Positions 1 through 4,988 of a stretch of 5,811 nucleotides of DNA are shown in pieces. The position numbers were made by a program, and so were the translations under genes. The DNA is from Phycisphaeraceae bacterium (lineage in GTDB: Bacteria; Planctomycetota; Phycisphaerae; Phycisphaerales; Phycisphaeraceae). A model generated the notes under the pieces. It was not told where the DNA came from. It did not search any database and worked only from the letters and a program-made list of their open reading frames with translations. The stretch's first letter is position 1. Each line of letters starts with the position of its first letter. The stretch spans positions 1 to 5,811 of the forward strand of contig SKPT01000623.1 of NCBI GenBank assembly GCA_007119405.1, in the 5' to 3' direction.

Positions 1-1323
1 CCCGGCGGCAACCAGCGCCCCGGGCCCGCGGCCGCGGCTGCCCGCCCCCCCCTCGTTCGTCCGCCGCGACGTGCCACGCTCGATCACCACCACCAGCCAC
101 ATCAGCCCGCTGAAGACCGCCGGCCCGACCAGGGCGCCCACCCCGGCGCAGCCGAGCATCCCCCCCGCGCCGCCTGCCTCGGCCAGGTACCACACCGCCA
201 CCCCCGCCAACGCCCCCAGGCCCGCCGCCACCACACTCCCGATGATCCACACCGTCTTCAGCGACGGTTTCGCGGCCGACCCGGCCTCGTGCGCCCCTTC
301 CCCCACCTTGCCGGGTGCCGCGGCCGCGTTCGACGCTGATGCGGCCGTGGCAGCAGCGGAGGTCGCGGCGGCCGTGGTGGCGGGGGCGGCCGCGGCGGGG
401 GCCGGCTCGCGGACGAACAGGTTCTCCAGCACCCACCCCAGCCCAAGGAACAGCAGGGCCGCGGGGATGAGCATGAGCATGCCCACGAACAGGTGGAAGT
501 CCCCCTGCGCAAGCTCCGGGTCCACCAGGTACAGCAGCCCCAGCACCGTCACCCGCCCGATGTTCACCAGCACGGCGATGGGTACGGCCATGGCGATCAT
601 GATCAGCCGCTGCCACCACGCCCGGTCCCAGATGAACGCCAGCGCCACCCCCAGCGCCAGGAACGCCATGAGCATCCGCAGGCCCGAGCAGGCCTCGGCC
701 ACGTTCAGCGCCTCGGTCGTCCACCGCCCGCCGTCCCACAGTTGCAGGTCGATCGTCGAGCCGCGGTAGGTCACGTCGAAGTCGATGAACGCGGTGAACA
801 GCTTCAGGGCGTAGGTCGCCCCGATGGCGGCGATGTGCTGGAGCTGAAAGGCCACCCACTCCCACAGCCGGTCCGCGACCTTGACCGCGAAGCCGAGGTA
901 GAGGATCGGCAGCCAGAGCACGGTCATCACCCGCCAGCCCATGAGGAAGATCACCAGCCCGCACAGGGCCAGGATCATCGAGTAGCCCTGGAACATGTCG
1001 TTGCGCCCCGGGAAGATCCAGAAGGCGTAGCCGACCATCCCCAGGAGCATGATGGGCAGACCGGTAATCGCGACCTTGCGTTCGATGGCGAACAGGCGGT
1101 GGCGCTGCTGGTAGATGAAATAGCCGCTGATCAGCGGGACGATCAGGGCGTGGGACCAGTTGTTGTCCGTGGTGGCGAAGATCCAGGTGCGATGCAGGAA
1201 GTGCTGGTGGAACAGGGCGAACAGGCCGCCGACGAGCACGATCCAGACCCAGCCCTGTCGCGAGATGGCGCTGCGCGAGGCTTCGGCGGTGGCGAGGCTG
1301 GGTACCGAGGCGGTGCTGCTCAT
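1..1323 (-). CDS. xrt: Exosortase (exosortase/archaeosortase family membrane cysteine transpeptidase), C-terminus cut by window edge
   Basis: Polytopic inner-membrane enzyme that, by family knowledge, recognises short C-terminal sorting tails (PEP-CTERM type), cleaves them and passes the protein to a surface or extracellular polymer destination. The frame is open for 441 codons with no stop before position 1. The conserved N-terminal stretch [13 protein letters not shown] lies at residues 56-68. The active-site motif AEACSGLR at 209-216 gives Cys212, NIGR at 254-257 gives Arg257, and DFH at 275-277 gives His277; these are the three residues expected for an exosortase. Many hydrophobic helices cover about residues 25-300. 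After the usual core comes an Ala/Pro/Thr-rich linker (about 307-352), then two more hydrophobic segments (about 357-380 and 388-414) and a basic Gly/Arg tail. The start is firm: an in-frame TAG at 1404-1402 precedes it with no other ATG, GTG or TTG between. No good Shine-Dalgarno lies close to this ATG. It follows the Wza-like export gene on the same strand. The subfamily (EpsH, XrtU or other) cannot be decided from sequence alone. Confidence 0.93.
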   Translation of the reverse strand, partial: MSSTASVPSLATAEASRSAISRQGWVWIVLVGGLFALFHQHFLHRTWIFATTDNNWSHALIVPLISGYFIYQQRHRLFAIERKVAITGLPIMLLGMVGYAFWIFPGRNDMFQGYSMILALCGLVIFLMGWRVMTVLWLPILYLGFAVKVADRLWEWVAFQLQHIAAIGATYALKLFTAFIDFDVTYRGSTIDLQLWDGGRWTTEALNVAEACSGLRMLMAFLALGVALAFIWDRAWWQRLIMIAMAVPIAVLVNIGRVTVLGLLYLVDPELAQGDFHLFVGMLMLIPAALLFLGLGWVLENLFVREPAPAAAAPATTAAATSAAATAASASNAAAAPGKVGEGAHEAGSAAKPSLKTVWIIGSVVAAGLGALAGVAVWYLAEAGGAGGMLGCAGVGALVGPAVFSGLMWLVVVIERGTSRRTNEGGAGSRGRGPGALVAAG

Positions 1324-1379
1324 GGCCGATCCACGACGGGTTGCTCCCTCCGCATCAGACGCGCGGACGGCAGGGACAT
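1320..1379 (-). other. Possible 19-codon upstream open frame overlapping the exosortase start (ATGA)
   Basis: On the minus strand an ATG at 1379 opens a 19-codon frame (peptide [19 protein letters not shown]). Its TGA stop (1322-1320) overlaps the exosortase ATG (1323-1321) as ATGA. A perfect AGGAGG sits at 1388-1383, only three bases before this ATG, which is short spacing. The exosortase ATG has no comparable ribosome site of its own; the nearest purine run, GGAGGGAG, ends about 20 bases upstream. The arrangement would fit translational coupling, in which ribosomes ending on the short frame restart on the exosortase. In DNA this rich in GC a short open frame can easily arise by chance, and the peptide matches nothing I know, so this is only a candidate. 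Confidence 0.25.
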
Positions 1380-1512
1380 GATCCTCCTGCTCCCCGTTGG
1401 CCTACGCAGCCACAGGGAGACCAGTTCGCGCCACCTCTGCTCTGGCGACGCGCTGCCGTCCTGGCGTGGGTGGGTCGCCCCGGGCGTCCCTGCGCGGAGC
1501 GGATCAGGCCGT

Positions 1513-1539
1513 CACGCCGCGCTGCCGCGCAGCGGCGTG
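1513..1539 (-). terminator. Strong GC-rich hairpin between export gene and exosortase
   Basis: Inverted repeat: CACGCCGC on one side and GCGGCGTG on the other pair perfectly over 8 bp. Three further pairs (TGC/GCA) close a GCG loop, with a two-base bulge. It starts 31 bases after the stop codon of the export protein on the minus strand. No T-run follows, so it is not a classical intrinsic terminator. It could weaken read-through into the exosortase gene or protect the 3' end of the upstream message. The inverted repeat is seen directly; its function is inference. Confidence 0.4.
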
Positions 1540-1570
1540 GCGGGCGCGGCCGGGTGGCGGGGTCGCGGGG

Positions 1571-3013
1571 TCATGGCGTGCCGAACACGTCGTTGGCGAA
1601 GTTGCGGTCGAGCACGAAGCCGAAGCCGTAGTTCGCCCGGAACCCGTTGCGGATCACCGCCAGCGGCGTCGCCCAGAAGCTGGTGCCGATGTTCACCAGG
1701 TCGTTGGGCTTGAGGAAAACATCGGGCTTGCGGCCCTCGAAGATCGCACGCAGGTCCATTCGCATGACCGTCTCGCGATCGTCGGCGACGCGGCGCCAGA
1801 TCTCCACACGCTCCGGGATCGCCAGCGGGCCCAGGTTCCCGCCCGAGGCGATGAGCTGTTTGAGCGTCAGCTCGTTCTCGCCCGGCACCGTGTAGGCCCC
1901 GGGCCGGCTGATCTCGCCCATGATGTAGACGAACCCGGCGCTGGGCGCCGGCACGCGGATCACGTCGCCCGGGCGGATGATGATATTGTACCGCATATCC
2001 CCATGCAGCAACTCCTGATAGGGGATTTCAATGATCCGCTGCGTCACCATCGCGTCCACCTGCGCCGTCACGTCCGGGTCCGGCTCGCGGTCGTTGGCGT
2101 CCACGCGAATCCAACGCCCGTCGCGATGTATCCACTGGCCCGCGCCCGCCTCCTCCACCGTCGCCGCCGCCGGCACCGGCGTGGCCTCGGCCGCGGCGGC
2201 GTCGCCGGCACCGGCCGGATCGCCGTCAGGGTTGCCGGGGCTGTTGGGGTTGTTCGCCCCGTCAACGTCGTTGAACAGCTCCTCGAGCAGCCGCTCCGGG
2301 TCGTCCGGCGTCGGATCCACCGGCAGGTCGTCGACGTCGAAGTCCTCCGGCAGCTCCCGGTCGTCGGTGACCGCCACCTGGCGATAGATCTGCAAAGTCT
2401 TGGTACGACCGGGGATACCGCGCGCCAGGGCCAGCGCGTCCAGCAGACGGAAGTTCGGCTCGGGGATCGCGTACGTGCCCACGTTCGTCCCGCCCTGCCG
2501 CGGCTCGCCGAGGATCGAAAAGGTGTTCTGCCGCGCCTGCTCCACGATCACGCTCACCGTCGCGTTGCGCAGCACGCCCTCACGCTCGAGCACCGTGCGC
2601 AGGTGCTCCTCCATCCGGCTGGGCGTCAGGCCCGCGGCCTGGACCGCGCCGATCACCGGCAGGCGGATCATCCCCAGCTCGTCCACCCGACGCGTGTTCA
2701 CCGCGTCGACGTCGGGCTGGAGCAGCTCGAAAACCACCACCGTCACCACGTCGCCCGAGCCCAGGACGTACTCGCTGCGGTCGGGGATGTGGTCGTGGTA
2801 CTCCACCTGCGTCACCGTTAGGTGCGTGCGCTCCGGCTCGTCGATCACGTCGAGCTGGTCGAGGATCGGCAGGGTCACCGGTGTGCGGTCGAACCGGCCA
2901 AGCTTGGACGGGTCGAGGAACGACTGGGTCTCGCACGCCGCCAGGGAGGCGACGCAGGCGAGCAGGATGCCAGCATGAACGTACGCCTTGCAGGCCGGGA
3001 ATTTGCAGCTCAC
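1571..3013 (-). CDS. Wza-type polysaccharide export outer-membrane lipoprotein with two SLBB domains
   Basis: Predicted outer-membrane or periplasmic channel component for capsule or exopolysaccharide secretion (Poly_export/SLBB family, relatives Wza, GumB, EpsA). The 480-residue protein begins with a lipoprotein signal: a hydrophobic stretch at about 14-26, then lipobox LAAC with Cys27 as the lipidated residue. The polysaccharide-export domain covers about 78-160, with the family motif YVLGSGDVV at 82-90. A first SLBB domain covers about 163-215. A second RPGDVIRV motif (347-354) leads into a second SLBB domain (about 359-410, VYIMGEISRPGAY). Between them lies an unusual acidic then Ala-rich stretch (about 216-295). 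The C-terminal segment (445-480) may hold the membrane-spanning helix, as in Wza. The start is GTG at 3013, chosen because AGGAG lies six bases upstream and the signal peptide begins here; no in-frame ATG exists near it. It is the upstream neighbour of the exosortase on the same strand, which suggests a shared role in extracellular matrix export. Confidence 0.92.
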   Translation of the reverse strand: MSCKFPACKAYVHAGILLACVASLAACETQSFLDPSKLGRFDRTPVTLPILDQLDVIDEPERTHLTVTQVEYHDHIPDRSEYVLGSGDVVTVVVFELLQPDVDAVNTRRVDELGMIRLPVIGAVQAAGLTPSRMEEHLRTVLEREGVLRNATVSVIVEQARQNTFSILGEPRQGGTNVGTYAIPEPNFRLLDALALARGIPGRTKTLQIYRQVAVTDDRELPEDFDVDDLPVDPTPDDPERLLEELFNDVDGANNPNSPGNPDGDPAGAGDAAAAEATPVPAAATVEEAGAGQWIHRDGRWIRVDANDREPDPDVTAQVDAMVTQRIIEIPYQELLHGDMRYNIIIRPGDVIRVPAPSAGFVYIMGEISRPGAYTVPGENELTLKQLIASGGNLGPLAIPERVEIWRRVADDRETVMRMDLRAIFEGRKPDVFLKPNDLVNIGTSFWATPLAVIRNGFRANYGFGFVLDRNFANDVFGTP

Positions 3014-3019
3014 AGCGGT

Positions 3020-3024
3020 CTCCT
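3020..3024 (-). promoter_or_regulatory. Ribosome binding site of the export lipoprotein gene
   Basis: AGGAG on the minus strand, six bases before the GTG at 3013. It decides the start codon, because that GTG is the only in-frame start that keeps the complete lipoprotein signal. Confidence 0.7.
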
Positions 3025-3312
3025 GGATCTCGGGGACAGGGCGGGCACTGTCACGGGTTGAATCGACTTGCGCGGGGCGTCAATTTAGGCAATCTGCGCT
3101 CATCGTAGGGGAAAAAGCCCTCCCCGGCGTGGGGCGCGCACCGACACCGCCGGCTGGGGCACGTTCTTATAACCGCTTGGGGCCGGCGTTACCAGTACGC
3201 CACGGGGCCGGACCAGGATCGCACGCGCCTGGCAAGACCCGGGCAGCGATGCACCACGTTAACGCCTGGCGCCGCAGCGCTCCACCTGGCGACGCGAAAG
3301 CGCCCCCCCGCC

Positions 3313-3339
3313 GCCCGGCCGGGCGACTTGCCCCGGGGC
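3313..3339. repeat. Two adjacent perfect GC palindromes upstream of gpsA
   Basis: GCCCGGCCGGGC (3313-3324) is a perfect 12-bp palindrome. GCCCCGGGGC (3330-3339) is a perfect 10-bp palindrome five bases later. They lie 47 to 73 bases before the gpsA ATG. They could be a dimeric protein binding site or an mRNA leader structure, or simply a product of very high GC content. Confidence 0.4.
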
Positions 3340-3375
3340 CGCCTTGAGCGGACAATCCCCGCGCACGTCAACATC

Positions 3376-3380
3376 AGGAG
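3376..3380 (+). promoter_or_regulatory. Ribosome binding site of gpsA
   Basis: AGGAG five bases before the ATG at 3386. It supports this start over an in-frame TTG at 3344, which would add 14 residues with no relation to the Rossmann fold and has no such site. Confidence 0.8.
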
Positions 3381-3385
3381 CGCCC

Positions 3386-4411
3386 ATGTCCAAGCCCGTG
3401 GAAAAGGTCACCATCATCGGCGACGGCTCGATGGCCAGCGTCTGCGCCTTGCTGCTGGAGGGCCAGGGTGTGGCGGTGACGCTGTGGGGGCCGTTTCCGG
3501 ATCACATCGCCGAGCTGATCCAGACGCGCGAGAACAGCCGCTATCTGCCCGGCTTCAAGCTGCCCGAGGCGATTCGGCTCACGGCCGACGACGCCGCCGC
3601 TTGCGCGGGCGCGGACATGCTGGTCAACGCCATCCCCACGCAGTTCATCCGCAAGGTCTTCTCACGCCTGGCCAACCACCTGCCCGCCGACGCACCGATC
3701 GTGTCGGTCGCCAAGGGCATCGAGCAGGACACGACGCTGCGGCCGACGCAGATCATCGCCGACGTGCTGGCCTCGAGCGGGGCGGGGGACCATCCGCTGG
3801 CGGCGATCTCCGGGCCCAGCGTCGCCGAGGAGCTCGCCCGCTGCCTCCCCGCGACGGTCTGCGCCGCAGCGGACGACCCGGCCCTGGCCGAGCAGGTGCA
3901 GCGCGTGTTCACCACCGACTGGTTCCGCGTCTACACCAACCCGGACCTGCTGGGCATCGAGCTGGCCGGGGCGACCAAGAACGTCATCGCCCTGGCGGCG
4001 GGGATCCTCGACGGCCTCCAGGCGGGCAACAACGCCAAGAGCGCCCTGCTCTCACGCGGCCTGGCGGAGATCACCCGCCTCGGCGTGGCCATGGGCGCCC
4101 GCCAGGAGACCTTCTTCGGCATCGCCGGCGTCGGCGACCTGGCCACGACCTGCTTCAGCCCCTCCGGGCGCAACCGCACCTGTGGCGAGCAGCTCGGTCG
4201 CGGCCGCAAGCTCAACGACGTGCTCGAGGACATCCCCGGCGTCGTCGAGGGCGTGCCCACGACCCGCGCGGTGGTGAGCCTGGCCCGCGAGCACCACGTG
4301 GAGATGCCCATCACCCAGGCGATCCACCAGGTGCTGTTCGAAGGCCTCGACCCGCTCGTGGGCATCACGCAGCTCATGACGCGGCAGCTCAAGGCCGAGC
4401 GGGTGGGGTGA
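3386..4411 (+). CDS. gpsA: NAD(P)-dependent glycerol-3-phosphate dehydrogenase
   Basis: Cytoplasmic enzyme that reduces dihydroxyacetone phosphate to sn-glycerol 3-phosphate, the backbone for membrane phospholipids. The 341 residues match the usual family length of about 330-340. The N-terminal Rossmann fold begins VTIIGDGSMAS (8-18), a variant of the dinucleotide-binding loop in which the usual Trp-Gly is Met-Ala. Further family motifs in order: SVAKGIE (107-113, Lys110), ISGPSVAEE (141-149), ELAGATKNVIALAAGI (192-207, catalytic Lys198), SALLSRGLAEITRLG (219-233), GIAGVGDLATTC (245-256), GRN (261-263), VVEGVPTT (286-293) and the C-terminal MPI (307-309). All key residues appear intact. The start is set by the AGGAG before ATG 3386. 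Its neighbours are the divergent export gene and, 113 bases downstream, an SdpI-like gene; neither is part of the pathway. No hairpin terminator is visible after the stop. Confidence 0.97.
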   Translation: MSKPVEKVTIIGDGSMASVCALLLEGQGVAVTLWGPFPDHIAELIQTRENSRYLPGFKLPEAIRLTADDAAACAGADMLVNAIPTQFIRKVFSRLANHLPADAPIVSVAKGIEQDTTLRPTQIIADVLASSGAGDHPLAAISGPSVAEELARCLPATVCAAADDPALAEQVQRVFTTDWFRVYTNPDLLGIELAGATKNVIALAAGILDGLQAGNNAKSALLSRGLAEITRLGVAMGARQETFFGIAGVGDLATTCFSPSGRNRTCGEQLGRGRKLNDVLEDIPGVVEGVPTTRAVVSLAREHHVEMPITQAIHQVLFEGLDPLVGITQLMTRQLKAERVG

Positions 4412-4417
4412 GGGGAA

Positions 4418-4445
4418 ATGCAGCATGCAGAATGAGAAATGAGCA
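4418..4445 (+). repeat. Imperfect tandem heptamers beginning with ATG, downstream of gpsA
   Basis: Four ATG-led units begin at 4418, 4425, 4432 and 4439, exactly seven bases apart: ATGCAGC, ATGCAGA, ATGAGAA, ATGAGCA. A further ATGGAGG at 4452 is out of phase by one base. The tract starts seven bases after the gpsA stop, in an area much poorer in GC than the genes. From memory, similar ATG heptamer tracts occur between genes of some planctomycetes; I could not check this. The tract is not coding, because the ATGs fall in changing frames. Confidence 0.55.
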
Positions 4446-4524
4446 AGGGCAATGGAGGTGTTAGCGGTCGCCTCAAAAAAAGAAACGTTCAACGCGCTGA
4501 CTGCGCCATCCTTGGGGGCAGCAT

Positions 4525-4872
4525 GTGAACTGGCTTGACCCGTTTTTTCTAACCGTTGGCTCGACGGCAGTCATCATTCTCGTTGTCGGCCTGCTGCTGA
4601 AACGTTTTCCGCCGGCAAAGATCAATCCGTACTACGGCTACCGCACCCCCTCGTCGATGCGATCACAGGAGCGATGGCACTTCGCTCAGCGATATTCCGC
4701 TTCCGTCATGATCCGAATGGGCGCAACGGTGACACCGTTCGCGATTTTGGGGCTGTTTGTGTCATGGCCCCCTGTGACCTCGATGATCGTCGCCTTGGCC
4801 GTGGTTGGAGCGATGGTGGCCATCCTGCTCGTCGGCACGGAGCGAGCCATTCGCCACCGATTCGAGGCTTGA
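4525..4872 (+). CDS. Small SdpI-family integral membrane protein
   Basis: A 115-residue membrane protein resembling the SdpI/YhfL domain, named after the Bacillus immunity protein against the SdpC toxin; most homologues have no proven role. The signature PPAKINPYYGYRTPSSM lies at 29-45, followed by a Gln48-Glu49-x-Trp51 and the family-like FAQRYS at 53-58. Hydrophobic segments lie at about 7-25, 66-81 and 84-104, ending in a basic tail. The Bacillus SdpI is about twice as long, so this is the short, single-domain form. The start is GTG at 4525: an ATG two bases earlier is followed directly by TGA, and an in-frame TGA lies at 4498-4500. A G-run at 4514-4518 may serve as a weak ribosome site. 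Hand-counted GC is about 59%, clearly below its neighbours, and ATG-heptamer repeats flank it, so recent acquisition is possible. No toxin or autorepressor gene is adjacent, so an immunity role is not supported here. Confidence 0.85.
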   Translation: MNWLDPFFLTVGSTAVIILVVGLLLKRFPPAKINPYYGYRTPSSMRSQERWHFAQRYSASVMIRMGATVTPFAILGLFVSWPPVTSMIVALAVVGAMVAILLVGTERAIRHRFEA

Positions 4873-4960
4873 CCGACCGGAGGTGCCTGACCGCGTGCCA
4901 CACCGCATGCCGTAGGCTGCTGTGTGCGAACGGCCATGGCGGGTTGATCTGCCCTGAAGG

Positions 4961-4974
4961 CATTCCGCATTTTC
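4961..4974 (-). repeat. Two ATG heptamers in inverse orientation upstream of sua5
   Basis: On the minus strand two ATG-led units lie seven bases apart, within GAAAATGCGGAATG (4974-4961). They resemble the tract after gpsA but point the other way, so the sdpI-like gene lies between inversely oriented copies. Only two units are present, so chance cannot be excluded. Confidence 0.3.
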
Positions 4975-4975
4975 C

Positions 4976-4981
4976 TACACT
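4976..4981 (+). promoter_or_regulatory. Candidate -10 box for leaderless transcription of sua5
   Basis: TACACT matches TATAAT at four of six positions, including the key first TA and last T, in a locally AT-rich stretch. It ends seven bases before the sua5 ATG, which would place transcription start at or next to the start codon. No Shine-Dalgarno precedes the ATG, consistent with a leaderless message. No good -35 box is visible at the normal distance. Confidence 0.35.
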
Positions 4982-4988
4982 TAACCTC

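Larger units (their letters stand above)
3014..3385. other. Divergent intergenic region between export gene and gpsA; no clear gene
   Basis: About 370 bases between two genes that point away from each other, so it should hold promoters in both directions. I see no convincing -35/-10 pair. Candidates are a TTATAA palindrome at 3167-3172, readable as a -10 in either direction but without a matching -35, and TTGACG on the minus strand (3083-3078) without a proper -10 at 16-18 bases. Local AT-rich spots are at 3081-3095 and 3163-3173. A short hairpin GGCGT/ACGCC with a seven-base loop lies at 3185-3201. No sigma-54 type GG/GC signature and no recognisable c-di-GMP riboswitch core were found. Open frames crossing the region resemble no protein I know. 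Confidence 0.6.

Noticed and set aside
71..1713. Open frames on the plus strand opposite the exosortase (71-769 and 493-1713)
   Set aside because: Both are low-complexity translations lying antisense to a protein with all exosortase motifs. No ribosome site or family resemblance is seen.
1397..2821. Long open frame of 474 codons on the plus strand opposite the export lipoprotein gene
   Set aside because: It is the antisense shadow of a GC-rich gene. The translation is Arg/His/Val-rich without recognisable domains, while the minus strand encodes a clear two-SLBB lipoprotein.
2988..3347. 119-codon plus-strand frame spanning the divergent intergenic region
   Set aside because: It overlaps the signal-peptide end of the export gene, has no ribosome site and resembles no protein I know.
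3344..3385. TTG at 3344 as an earlier gpsA start
   Set aside because: The 14 added residues are not part of the fold, and AGGAG is ideally placed for ATG 3386.
3328..4464. 378-codon plus-strand frame overlapping gpsA
   Set aside because: Its translation is Arg/Gly/Pro-rich, typical of a GC-rich off-frame reading, and gpsA in the correct frame is intact.
4475..4481. Run of seven A on the plus strand as the tail of a terminator
   Set aside because: On the minus strand it would be a T-run, but no hairpin lies upstream of it in that direction and no minus-strand gene ends there.
4523..4525. ATG as start of the SdpI-like gene
   Set aside because: It is followed at once by TGA and is out of frame; the GTG at 4525 reads into the protein.
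4878..4911. GGAGGTG followed by a GTG as a tiny gene after the SdpI-like stop
   Set aside because: The frame stops after six codons.
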